A stretch of 34,374 bases of DNA from Oscillospiraceae bacterium (GTDB lineage Bacteria; Bacillota_A; Clostridia; Oscillospirales; Oscillospiraceae). Made by a program: the position numbers and the translations under genes. The notes below the pieces were generated by a model, which saw nothing but the letters and a program-made list of their open reading frames with translations, made no database searches and was not told the origin of the DNA. The DNA is taken from assembly GCA_017415945.1 (NCBI GenBank), contig JAFQDR010000089.1:1-34374 (forward strand), written 5' to 3'. This document shows, one piece after another, positions 1 to 7,995 of this stretch (position 1 is its first letter; each line of letters opens with the position of its first letter).

Positions 1-65
1 GACAGAAGCTCGCTTATCAATGCTCTTCTTTCCTGCTGCTCTTCTGTTCTTTTTCTTCTTCCCAT
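1..65 (-). CDS. N-terminus of an IS256-type (Mutator) transposase, cut by window edge
   Basis: A reading frame starts with ATG at 65-63 and runs off the window. It has a strong GGAGG at 74-78, 8 bases upstream. The visible peptide begins MGRRKRTEEQQERRALISEL, a basic, Glu/Gln-rich N-terminus of the kind seen in IS256-family transposases of Clostridia. The assignment also rests on the sequence just outside, which resembles an IS256-type terminal repeat. Only 21 residues are visible, so no catalytic DDE residue can be checked. If correct, an insertion sequence borders the defence operon on its downstream side. Confidence 0.5.
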   Translation of the reverse strand, partial: MGRRKRTEEQQERRALISELL

Positions 66-81
66 AATTAAAACCTCCGAT

Positions 82-124
82 GTAGTGTCTCTTCTATTAT
101 ACACTACTTCAGAGGTTTACACAA
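82..124 (-). promoter_or_regulatory. Promoter of the IS transposase inside an inverted repeat
   Basis: On the minus strand a TATAAT box (101-96) lies 17 bp from TTGTGT (124-119). The -10 box sits between perfect 7-base arms GTAGTGT (82-88) and ACACTAC (101-107), so the start of the transcript can fold into a hairpin. The -35 box falls in the presumed terminal repeat, as is common in insertion sequences. Confidence 0.5.
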
Positions 125-142
125 ATTTTGGGATAGAGTCTT
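116..142. repeat. Putative IS256-type terminal inverted repeat (one end)
   Basis: The sequence GTTTACACAAATTTTGGGAT and the few bases after it resemble the ends of IS256-family elements of Clostridia, which often read TTTACACA...TTT...GA(T/G)AGAGTC. The exact outer boundary and target duplication cannot be set because the other end lies outside the window. Confidence 0.4.
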
Positions 143-204
143 TTTCCACTACACATCATAAAACCACATCAGCAAATACTTAAGAAAATTGATATCAGGC
201 TATC

Positions 205-1668
205 TCACTCTACATCTTCAGTTTCTCTCAAACATGCGGTCTGAATTTGAAGTTCTGAATCTTCAGAAACAATTCTTCTTGCATCATTATCTGCCATACC
301 CATTTTAGTATATAAAATCATTAGTATCAATGCCTTCAAAGTATTTATAGCACTGCAAATTTGGTTGTAATTTAAAACACCATTTATGTCAGCTTTATAA
401 TGAGAGTAATAATTTCGTGTATCAACAATTCGGCGATATATATTAAATTCATCGTCTTGTTCTCTGCTTAGTCCTTGTATATACTTAGAGTTTTTTGCTA
501 TTACGCAATAATAATCAGAATCTAATCGCTCTAACCGCTGTGCTAGACCCGTCCTTGACAGAAAGCCCTTGGCTATCCATGCAGAAATATCTCCAGCGTG
601 AGATGAATTATACTTCCAATCTGGAACAGACTCATTTAACACTGCGGTAAAAAGCGATTTTCCTTTATCATTAAATATCAAGGACTTTATTTCTTTTTCT
701 ACAGACTTCAAAGCATCTCGAAACTCGTTTGCCTTTGTTTCATCGCCTGTTACTCGTAAATGATAGCCTTCTAGTATTTTAGTATACTGAACAATGATGT
801 CTTCAGCAAAATAGTCCTTGTTCCTGTTGCTTTCAAAATACATCCTGCGAATAAATTCATAAATGTCATCATTGCAAAAATCATACCAATTTTCAAAATA
901 TAAATTTAGTAGGTCTTGAAAATTATTGTATGCTGTCCTCATTTTTTCCGTGGCCCAAATCGCTCTCATGTTATATGAAAAATCCCGATTAACATAAAGC
1001 CAACTTTTTAGACTCTGCCCCTCGATATCAAGACGGATATCGCATACATTCGATACATACCCTATCATTAAAGAGAAGAATTGCATAACTGAATTAATAT
1101 CATTGCAAAGTTTGTGTATATCACCAGCTTGATCATACGTTATCTGTATTCTAGGTTGGTTAGTTATCACACCTGTTGTTCTATCATCAAAACCCGTGTC
1201 AAATATAGCATTACGTGTTTCAAAAAGAATTTCAATTTTCGGATTACTTTCCTTTAAGACAATTTCTGATTTCTTGTTTTCGACAACGGCTAATTTACAG
1301 TCAGCAGTATATATCTGCTCAACAGTACGAAATCCTAGCCACCCGATAAGTTCAGGTATAATAAATGAAGCAGAATTAATTCCGTTTATATCAAAGCCCT
1401 GTTGAAAATCACAATTCTGCTGTAATACATAGAGGACTTTGTGGCTACACACGCTATCCAATGTTCTGTGTTTTCCATAATCACACATACCATGCGTGAA
1501 AACTTTATATTTGTGATCAGAGTCTGAACAGATAAATGTTTGATGAAATGGTGAATAATTACCACGACGATAAAATTCGATATGATTTCCTTCAATGACT
1601 AATTCAGAAACTGCTTTTTGCTCATTTCTTTCATCTTCCCACAATCCGATATGACGTTTCATAGTCAT
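205..1668 (-). CDS. ApeA-type HEPN domain protein, last gene of the defence operon
   Basis: This 487-residue protein matches the ApeA plan: an N-terminal β-rich ApeA domain (about 1-310) and a C-terminal Apea-like HEPN domain (about 330-465). Seen directly: the segment VFTHGMCDYGKHRTL in the N-terminal half; the segment around ENWYDF...KILEGYH in the middle; and the HEPN nuclease motif R-x4-H at R418-H423 (RNYYSH). ApeA proteins are known abortive-infection proteins whose HEPN domain is a predicted RNase. The gene follows the helicase gene after 30 bases and is probably co-transcribed. Two in-frame ATGs (1668 and 1662) lie 4 and 10 bases after GGAGG; either could be used. Standalone ApeA is known; its place behind an OLD/UvrD pair is the unusual point. 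Confidence 0.8.
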   Translation of the reverse strand: MTMKRHIGLWEDERNEQKAVSELVIEGNHIEFYRRGNYSPFHQTFICSDSDHKYKVFTHGMCDYGKHRTLDSVCSHKVLYVLQQNCDFQQGFDINGINSASFIIPELIGWLGFRTVEQIYTADCKLAVVENKKSEIVLKESNPKIEILFETRNAIFDTGFDDRTTGVITNQPRIQITYDQAGDIHKLCNDINSVMQFFSLMIGYVSNVCDIRLDIEGQSLKSWLYVNRDFSYNMRAIWATEKMRTAYNNFQDLLNLYFENWYDFCNDDIYEFIRRMYFESNRNKDYFAEDIIVQYTKILEGYHLRVTGDETKANEFRDALKSVEKEIKSLIFNDKGKSLFTAVLNESVPDWKYNSSHAGDISAWIAKGFLSRTGLAQRLERLDSDYYCVIAKNSKYIQGLSREQDDEFNIYRRIVDTRNYYSHYKADINGVLNYNQICSAINTLKALILMILYTKMGMADNDARRIVSEDSELQIQTACLRETEDVE

Positions 1669-1698
1669 TACACCTCCATTACGCTTTGTTCAACCTGT

Positions 1699-3636
1699 TT
1701 AGATTGTAATTATTTCAAATCCAGCATCAGTTAAGACCTTTCGATGTTCTGCATCAATAGGAGAAGCAGCAGGATTTGGAATACCAAGGACAAGCAACTG
1801 TCTTGCGCGAGAAAAAGCTACATAAGCCAATCTATTACTTTCCTTAACTTCCTCATTTTTGGAGGCAAACCAATCATGCCAATGCGAACCACTTTCATTA
1901 TTTCCCGAATGACTATACGCAGAGATAAACAGTACTGCATCTAAGCTCATTCCTTTACAACTATGAATAGTTTCGACAGAACAGTTAAAATTCTCATTTA
2001 CATCAATTCCAATATCATCTATTATCCTGTTTTGAGAACACCCCTTTCGGATCGATCCTAAATCCAGCTTTTCAATTTGCCCATTATAAACTATACCATC
2101 TTCTAAAATTTGTTGCAATAACTTTTTCCATTCTTTCCATGTCAAATTGAAATCTCTTAGTTTTTCACTAGATGTTAATTTGTTTTTAACTTTATTAATA
2201 ACCTGTCGCCATTCACTGTCTTCCATCATAACAGGTTTATATAATTTTTGGCTGTTTAAATGCTCAATTGATTTAAAAAAAGATCTCTGAATAGCTCTTG
2301 CTAGATACAGAATGCTTGATTGAAAGTCTCCAATAGAATAGCCACTAGGATAATAAAACAAGGCTCTTGCATAGTCCTCAATAGTATTAACCGAGTTATT
2401 TGCTTTTTTTCGTCCGTATATCTTATTCCTCAAGTTATTATTTCGAACTATAATTCTACTGTCTTGCAAGTCAAGCCGATTTTCATTAACAAGGCTTTCA
2501 AACCTTGAAATCAATTTAGTCTCTTCACCTTTTTTATAGAGCAATGCTATCAATGGTGTGTCCACTGCTTGTGCTTGCTTTCCAACAATATCCTTTTGCT
2601 TAGCCAATATATGCATTGATGCCGACACAATTAAATCATTACTTCTATAATTGGCAGTCAATTTCATTTCGTTCATTGAAAGTTCTTTTATGAACTCTTT
2701 TGTATCGTCAGGAACAATGTTTCGAAATCCATAAATTGATTGATCCAGATCTCCAATCAAGTGAACCATAGCACCATGCGCGTGAAGGCATTTCAATATT
2801 TGTAGCTGAATATAAGATAGATCCTGACACTCATCTATTAGCAATACTGGAAATCTACAAGCTATATAGTGAGCTATATCCGCTCTATCTTGTAACAATT
2901 TTAGGGAAATCAACTCAATATCTTCATAAGTAGCAAATCCTGCTTTCCAAAACGTACACTTTAATTCATCAAGTTCCTTTTTTCTCCACGAATCTTTAGA
3001 TAATATTTCATCTAACAAATTTTGCCCATCATTTTTAAATCCATCATAAATATACTTTTTACTTTTCAAATCGAAATGAAATTGATTCGCTCTTATTTTA
3101 TTAAGACTTTGATAAGAATACTTAGTTTGAAACGAAAAAAGAAAATCACTTGTACACTCTGGTTCTATCAATCGAAAACTCATATCCAATGTTTCTTTGT
3201 TCTTGTATTGAGTGATAATGTGCCAAAAAGGATTAGCAATATAGCTATGTAACCAACTTGTAAATGTACCCAGAAAATGCGGATACCCAATTTGGTTTCC
3301 AAGATACTCGACCGTTCTATTTCTCAATTCATCTTCTGCGGAATTGGTAAATGTCATTATAGCAATACCAGAGTGCATATTATCCCATTTCATTATCTCA
3401 TGTGCACATTTTAGCGCAACAACTTCAGTTTTTCCACTTCCAGGACAAGCATTAAGATATATGTTTGAAGAAATCTCCGTAGTAACATATTCAAGTTGTT
3501 GATCAGTAAGGCTTTCAAAAGTGCATTTTCCAAACAAACTGCACTTATCATTAAGCTTGCCATTGCATATTTTAATATTTTCAGGCATATCACTACAACC
3601 GCAAATCTGGCTCAACAACATTTTTCTATTATTCAT
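1699..3636 (-). CDS. UvrD/PcrA-like superfamily 1 helicase, GajB-like
   Basis: This 645-residue superfamily 1A helicase has all the expected motifs: Walker A PGSGKT (65-70), motif II LLIDECQD (265-272), motif III GDLDQSIYGFR (295-305), motif IV NYRS (329-332), motif V around ETIHSCKGMSLDAVLF (555-570) and motif VI YVAFSRAR (605-612). It overlaps the OLD-nuclease gene by 8 bases and starts at ATG 3636, 6 bases after GGAGG. That pairing and order (nuclease, then helicase) is the class 2 OLD, Gabija-like arrangement, in which GajB helps GajA cut phage DNA or sense nucleotide depletion. It is longer than typical GajB (about 500 residues). The N-terminus carries a cysteine cluster (C12, C14, C24, C32, C38) before motif Q/I, which could bind metal. 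Confidence 0.88.
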   Translation of the reverse strand: MNNRKMLLSQICGCSDMPENIKICNGKLNDKCSLFGKCTFESLTDQQLEYVTTEISSNIYLNACPGSGKTEVVALKCAHEIMKWDNMHSGIAIMTFTNSAEDELRNRTVEYLGNQIGYPHFLGTFTSWLHSYIANPFWHIITQYKNKETLDMSFRLIEPECTSDFLFSFQTKYSYQSLNKIRANQFHFDLKSKKYIYDGFKNDGQNLLDEILSKDSWRKKELDELKCTFWKAGFATYEDIELISLKLLQDRADIAHYIACRFPVLLIDECQDLSYIQLQILKCLHAHGAMVHLIGDLDQSIYGFRNIVPDDTKEFIKELSMNEMKLTANYRSNDLIVSASMHILAKQKDIVGKQAQAVDTPLIALLYKKGEETKLISRFESLVNENRLDLQDSRIIVRNNNLRNKIYGRKKANNSVNTIEDYARALFYYPSGYSIGDFQSSILYLARAIQRSFFKSIEHLNSQKLYKPVMMEDSEWRQVINKVKNKLTSSEKLRDFNLTWKEWKKLLQQILEDGIVYNGQIEKLDLGSIRKGCSQNRIIDDIGIDVNENFNCSVETIHSCKGMSLDAVLFISAYSHSGNNESGSHWHDWFASKNEEVKESNRLAYVAFSRARQLLVLGIPNPAASPIDAEHRKVLTDAGFEIITI

Positions 3637-5572
3637 CTTGTTCCTCCATTTTTAATACAAAGCAAATCGCTTGTTTAATGTAATCCGGAACGGCAAAACC
3701 ATCAGTAATTCTATCACACAATAATTGAGCGAATAATCCCTTTCCAAGGTAGTTACTATCAATCTGCTGTAGAATAAAGAATGCCATTTCGGCATCATCT
3801 ATTTCTATCACTTTGCCAGCTTCCTCATCAGTCAATTTCTGAAGATACTCCTCAATCTTGCATTTTATTAAACCATCTGTCTCCAACATCTCCAAAATGA
3901 TTGTAAGCATGATTTTGGCATTACTGTGACTCTCAATAGCCAAATCATATTCAAAAGTTTTCAAATTAGTATATACTCTGCAATTATCCGTCATTTCTTC
4001 TAACTGCTTTTTCAAATACATTTGTGGATTTTCACTTGGAGATTCATTATCTTTGGTAGGTTTGTCATTAATAGGGTCGTTATCAGTAAGTGCAGCACAC
4101 CTCACCTTAATAAAAGGAACCACTCTATATTCTTCTTCTTCAAACCTTTCCTTTTTTACAAATAACTGTATTCGCTGTTCATATGCACTCTTTGACTCGC
4201 CAGCTTCTTTTTCAGGAAGATTTAGTCGATATCCATTATATAATTGCATAAAATGCTGAAAATAGATTCCATTCATATTTATAACAGACACGCCTGCATC
4301 TTCAAGTGTCGAGATTTCTAATGCATTATTCCCACCCTTCAAATAAATCTCAGCTAGTTTGGGTACAAGGATGGCTTCAGCAAGCCCTTCAACCAAGATA
4401 TTACCTTTAGAAAACAAGAGTGTAGATTTTGTAGCGTCAAGCCACCTGTTAATAAAGTTCTCAGTTTTTTTATTAAGTTCGCATTTAGAAATTGATGTTA
4501 CAGAAATTTCTCCTTCACTACGATTAAAACACATAATTTGATTAATTGGAGTAGCTGCTGCCAATGTTGTTGAATGAGTGGTTATGATAACCTGAATATC
4601 ATATTCTTCCGCCTGCTTGCTCAAATACTTTAATAATTTCATTTGCAATTGAGGATGCAGATGTGCCTCTAATTCCTCTATAAGCAAAATACGTGGTGAA
4701 GTGTACTTTTCTTTTAGTCCCTCAAACTCAGCTAAAATCGTTGCAATATATATCAGATTATTATATCCCAAGCTATTCTCAAACAGATTATGAAAAACGG
4801 TACCCTCATTTACATCAATTTCATGCGAAAACAGTAATTGCAAAGACTCTACAATACGCTCATACGATAATTCATTAAATTTAATAGCTGTGCTTTGAGC
4901 AAAAACTGAACCGGCGGCCTCTTTGATACTTTCATTTATCAGTTCGTTTGCACGCTTTATATCAGTCTTTCTTTCTACTGAATTATTGAATTCAGCGACT
5001 TCTTTTTCCAACTCCATCTTCTCATTATTTTTACGTTTTTCCTTCAATTCATCCATTGATAAATTAGTTAGCAACCTTGAAATTCTGGAACCTCGCCCTG
5101 CTCTTAAGTATCTTTCTGCATCACGCAAAGCAGGTAAATATACGCATTGAATATCATTTAATATTTCCCAATCAAAAGCACTATTACTTGAACAACCGCC
5201 CCATCTTTTTTGCTTAAAGGCATTTCTCGCGTTATATGTAGATAAATACTCAACATTCAGTCTTGCCTTTAGCTGCGGTGTAAGCCAAGTTAAGTACTCT
5301 ATCCTTTGTTCATCTGATAATTCAGAGAACAGTCCACACACAAACAATCTACAATTCTTTCCTTCTACTCGACAATTAGAATTAAAATCCTCAATATTTA
5401 GTCCTTTGTGAGAAAATTCTGACTCATTAAGTAATATTCGTATCGCATCTATTACAGTGCTTTTGCCACACCCATTTTCTCCAACAAGTAAATTAAGTCC
5501 CTTATGAAAGCTTATGGTTATTGGTTTGTTGAATAAACGAAAATTTTCAATTCTTAATTTAGACAGATACAT
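3629..5572 (-). CDS. OLD-family ATPase with TOPRIM nuclease domain, GajA-like
   Basis: This 647-residue protein has an N-terminal SMC/ABC-type ATPase and a C-terminal TOPRIM domain. Seen: Walker A GENGCGKST (31-39), a signature-like region around 265-284, Walker B RILLIEELEAHLHP (294-307) and the H-switch TTHST (331-335). The TOPRIM acidic residues are in LVEGLAEAIL (393-402) and ALTDNDP (494-500), with a TFEYDLA motif (539-545). All catalytic elements look intact. OLD nucleases paired with UvrD helicases are the class 2 group that includes Gabija GajA. The start ATG at 5572 has AAGGAG just upstream. The gene lies 31 bases behind the small HEPN gene. A charged stretch at about 173-215 may form a coiled-coil arm. 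A chromosomal recombination role is possible but less likely given the neighbours. Confidence 0.88.
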   Translation of the reverse strand: MYLSKLRIENFRLFNKPITISFHKGLNLLVGENGCGKSTVIDAIRILLNESEFSHKGLNIEDFNSNCRVEGKNCRLFVCGLFSELSDEQRIEYLTWLTPQLKARLNVEYLSTYNARNAFKQKRWGGCSSNSAFDWEILNDIQCVYLPALRDAERYLRAGRGSRISRLLTNLSMDELKEKRKNNEKMELEKEVAEFNNSVERKTDIKRANELINESIKEAAGSVFAQSTAIKFNELSYERIVESLQLLFSHEIDVNEGTVFHNLFENSLGYNNLIYIATILAEFEGLKEKYTSPRILLIEELEAHLHPQLQMKLLKYLSKQAEEYDIQVIITTHSTTLAAATPINQIMCFNRSEGEISVTSISKCELNKKTENFINRWLDATKSTLLFSKGNILVEGLAEAILVPKLAEIYLKGGNNALEISTLEDAGVSVINMNGIYFQHFMQLYNGYRLNLPEKEAGESKSAYEQRIQLFVKKERFEEEEYRVVPFIKVRCAALTDNDPINDKPTKDNESPSENPQMYLKKQLEEMTDNCRVYTNLKTFEYDLAIESHSNAKIMLTIILEMLETDGLIKCKIEEYLQKLTDEEAGKVIEIDDAEMAFFILQQIDSNYLGKGLFAQLLCDRITDGFAVPDYIKQAICFVLKMEEQDE

Positions 5573-5603
5573 AATTATCTCCTTATCATTGCATGTTAGA
5601 AAT

Positions 5604-6341
5604 TTAATCGAAGGCCTCTATAATTTCTTTTCCTATATCGTCCAATATCTCCCTAATAAACACAAAAGAGATCGTGTAATCTTCTATTATTCTTTTTATT
5701 AAAAAGCAAGGATGCAACTTGAAATTCACATCGAAATCGCTCATTACAGCAACATTTGGTGAGTTACGGTGAGTCATTTTGTTTCGAAGATCATTCACGA
5801 ATGAATGATTTCCTCTCCACATTCCCTCGCAATCCGTATCGTTTTCTTGCTCAAAATATGCTTTTATCTTCCTCGCTCTTTCAAGGAACTTTACACAATA
5901 CTGTTTTTCAGGATCAAAAATTTGCTTATAATATACTTTTTCTTTTGCAACATTAATATCATAATACAGTCTGTACAACTGTGCTAACATATCCCATGAA
6001 CTTAAAGTTCTAAAAAGTGCATTTTCGACATAGTAAAATGCAAGTTTTTCTTCTTCAGATACAGTAACTTGTAAAATGCTAAAGTCTTTTTGCAACTGTT
6101 CTGAATATGCGTATTTAAGAGCTTCATTGAAAGAGTGTTTTACCTTCCAGTCAAGGTCAACCAATGTACTGTAGATTGTTTTATATTGCATGAGTTTAAC
6201 CATTGACGATAACACCCCATTTGCAGATCGAAATCCAAAGATGAACTTATCTTCTCCGCAAAATACTGTAAATCGATCTGGTTTATATCTTACTTCAGAC
6301 AATTTCTCTTTTAGATACTTCATCTCAGTTTCCTTTGACAC
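5604..6341 (-). CDS. HEPN-fold protein (Cthe_2314-like), first gene of the defence operon
   Basis: The reading frame is open from 6356, but that TTG overlaps the ribosome site GGAGG (6355-6351). The GTG at 6341, 9 bases further, is the better start and gives 245 residues. The C-terminal half is α-helical and contains LRNKMTHRNSP, an R-x4-H HEPN motif (R186-H191). The extended RN..HRNSP context is like the Cthe_2314-type HEPN family; that family name is from memory and is moderate in certainty. No signal peptide or membrane segment is seen. The gene stands directly behind the operon promoter and 31 bases ahead of the OLD nuclease gene. It could be an RNase effector, a sensor or a regulator. 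No partner nucleotidyltransferase (MNT) antitoxin is present. Confidence 0.7.
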   Translation of the reverse strand: MSKETEMKYLKEKLSEVRYKPDRFTVFCGEDKFIFGFRSANGVLSSMVKLMQYKTIYSTLVDLDWKVKHSFNEALKYAYSEQLQKDFSILQVTVSEEEKLAFYYVENALFRTLSSWDMLAQLYRLYYDINVAKEKVYYKQIFDPEKQYCVKFLERARKIKAYFEQENDTDCEGMWRGNHSFVNDLRNKMTHRNSPNVAVMSDFDVNFKLHPCFLIKRIIEDYTISFVFIREILDDIGKEIIEAFD

Positions 6342-6389
6342 TCTTTGCACCTCCAATCTCTGCGCAGAATCACGATATCTTTAATATAT

Positions 6390-6418
6390 ATTATACCATA
6401 TTACCTTTTGTCTTTCAA
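6390..6418 (-). promoter_or_regulatory. σA promoter of the defence operon
   Basis: On the minus strand TTGAAA (6418-6413) and TATAAT (6395-6390) are separated by exactly 17 bp, followed about 35 bases later by the GGAGG of the first HEPN gene. No other clear promoter is seen between the four genes, whose gaps are 31, -8 and 30 bases. This supports a single transcription unit from about 6383 to 205. Confidence 0.8.
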
Positions 6419-6426
6419 TAGAAAAG

Positions 6427-6460
6427 CGGCAGTATCGTAAACAATTTTACAATACCGCCG
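6427..6460 (-). terminator. Hairpin terminator downstream of the small ICE gene
   Basis: Arms CGGCAGTATCGTAAA and TTTACAATACCGCCG pair over 15 positions with two G-T/A-C type mismatches. On the minus strand the hairpin is followed by CTTTTCTATT. It separates the conjugative-element debris from the promoter of the defence operon. Confidence 0.6.
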
Positions 6461-6470
6461 TCAATTCTAT

Positions 6471-6698
6471 TTATGTAATTTCGTCATCCTCCAACACATC
6501 AATTTCAGCTATCTCCGTCGCAAAATCAACCTTCTCATTCTTCAGCTTATTTCCCAACATGACAGCATTTGCAAACAGCTCTGAGCGTACAGGCACATCC
6601 ATCTTAATGCTGCTCAGCACAGCGATTGCCTGTGCCTTGTCCTTGCAGCCAAGTGACTGCAGGAGTGTTCTTTCTTCCATTGTAAGAATACTGTTCAT
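6471..6698 (-). CDS. Small acidic protein of unknown function, conjugative-element context
   Basis: The frame opens at ATG 6707, but that codon directly abuts GGAG. The ATG at 6698, 9 bases after GGAG, is the better start, giving 75 residues beginning MNSILTMEER. The protein is helical and ends in an acidic tail (VLEDDEIT). I do not recognise a family. It lies 13 bases behind the YodL-type gene on the same strand and is closed by the hairpin at 6427-6460. It is probably an accessory protein of the same integrative conjugative element. Confidence 0.6.
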   Translation of the reverse strand: MNSILTMEERTLLQSLGCKDKAQAIAVLSSIKMDVPVRSELFANAVMLGNKLKNEKVDFATEIAEIDVLEDDEIT

Positions 6699-6711
6699 TT
6701 CATGCATCTCC

Positions 6712-7995
6712 TTAAAGTTTCGCTTTCATGGGCGTTTTCGGCTTATTCAGTTTGGAAATAGAAGTGTTTCCGAATCTAAAAGCCTGTTCGTAGGTATCTG
6801 CCATCTTGTCGATCCTGTCATCATCAAACATATGGCTTGCTTCTCTGATGATAGCAGGAGAAACCTTGAGTTTCAAGGCTTCATTGGTCAGCTTCTCCGT
6901 GCTGTCCTCCGTTTTGCCCTCGGATATATCCTGCAAACGTCCCGGCAGCTCTGACAGGAACTTATCCTTTCTCTGCTCCAAAGGCAAAAACTCCTCCAAC
7001 GGCTTAAATCCGAAGCTATCCACATAATATGCCTTATCGTCCATCACCACAACATCGGATACACTCAGAGAATGCCCCTTGAAGTCGGCAGGATGGTCAA
7101 TGTTGAATTTCTCAAATACAGCCTCCAACTTTGCACCCATCGTTCCCGAATTGACAGGCAGTATGGAAACATCGCCGGTATAAACCTTATCATAATTCTT
7201 AAAATCAGGCTTCAATCCGTGTTTTTGTAATCCTTCATAGGATTCAAAGCGATAATCACGGGTTTCATCACCGCCCTTAATCTGGTAAATCTCAAAGGTC
7301 TGCGTTCTTTCCTGTGTTTTCTCAGGATTCAGTGCAGCAGCAAGAGCCTTGTTGCATTTCTCATAATCGCCCTTTGCAATCACTTTTCCGATGGCATAAG
7401 TATCATCGGCGTTCTTGATATACTCCTGCAAAATATGCGTATGCTCTGCGTTTTTATTGTGATTCACCATGATACGATATGTCACATCGGGCAGTTCCTT
7501 TGTCTGATCTCTGTAAATCTCCGAGGATTTCTCATCCAGCGTCTGCGGATGGATAAGCTCGCACTTTACCGTGTCCTTCTTTGCGTTGTAGATTTCAAGC
7601 ATCGCTTTCTTGGATTCTGCAACAGACGTAATATTCGGCTTCACTACCGTCACAAGTCCATCCGTACTGAGAGAGCATACAGCAAACTTTCTGTCACTCA
7701 TCTGACGAACAGCATAATACTCTGTAGGTTTCTCAGCAATACCAGCTTCACGCCTGCGTTCCTCAAGCTTTGCCTTTGCTGCCTCATATGCTTGTCTATT
7801 CTCAGGTGCATATGTTTTAGCTGTCAGCTGCTCATAATCCTGCTTTGGCATATCCATCTGTCCGGTTCTGCCCTCAGCATCAACATATGTGGCATTCACG
7901 CTTTCCACTTTATTGTAGAAATCATTGGCATTCAGTTCGGACATTTTCAGTTCTCTGTCATATGCGGCATTATCCAGCCAACCAACGCCCTGCAC
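6712..7995 (-). CDS. YodL-domain / large polyvalent-type ICE protein, 3' portion after a frameshift
   Basis: The open frame can start at GTG 7995 (427 residues) but is more likely the C-terminal part of a longer gene. Residues about 225-275 (FEIYQIKGGDETRDYRFES... and on to LKPDFKNYDKVYTGDV) are a YodL-type domain. The following VVVMDDKAYYVDSFGFKPL is typical of these conjugative-element proteins. The motif GWLDNAAYDRELKMS near the start normally lies inside a larger protein. The upstream frame (7947-9242) carries the preceding large-polyvalent-type domains and runs past this point in a different frame, so one indel at about 8001-8014 appears to split the gene. GTG 7995 has no good ribosome site. 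Probably non-functional, unless expressed by frameshifting. Confidence 0.6.
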   Translation of the reverse strand: MQGVGWLDNAAYDRELKMSELNANDFYNKVESVNATYVDAEGRTGQMDMPKQDYEQLTAKTYAPENRQAYEAAKAKLEERRREAGIAEKPTEYYAVRQMSDRKFAVCSLSTDGLVTVVKPNITSVAESKKAMLEIYNAKKDTVKCELIHPQTLDEKSSEIYRDQTKELPDVTYRIMVNHNKNAEHTHILQEYIKNADDTYAIGKVIAKGDYEKCNKALAAALNPEKTQERTQTFEIYQIKGGDETRDYRFESYEGLQKHGLKPDFKNYDKVYTGDVSILPVNSGTMGAKLEAVFEKFNIDHPADFKGHSLSVSDVVVMDDKAYYVDSFGFKPLEEFLPLEQRKDKFLSELPGRLQDISEGKTEDSTEKLTNEALKLKVSPAIIREASHMFDDDRIDKMADTYEQAFRFGNTSISKLNKPKTPMKAKL

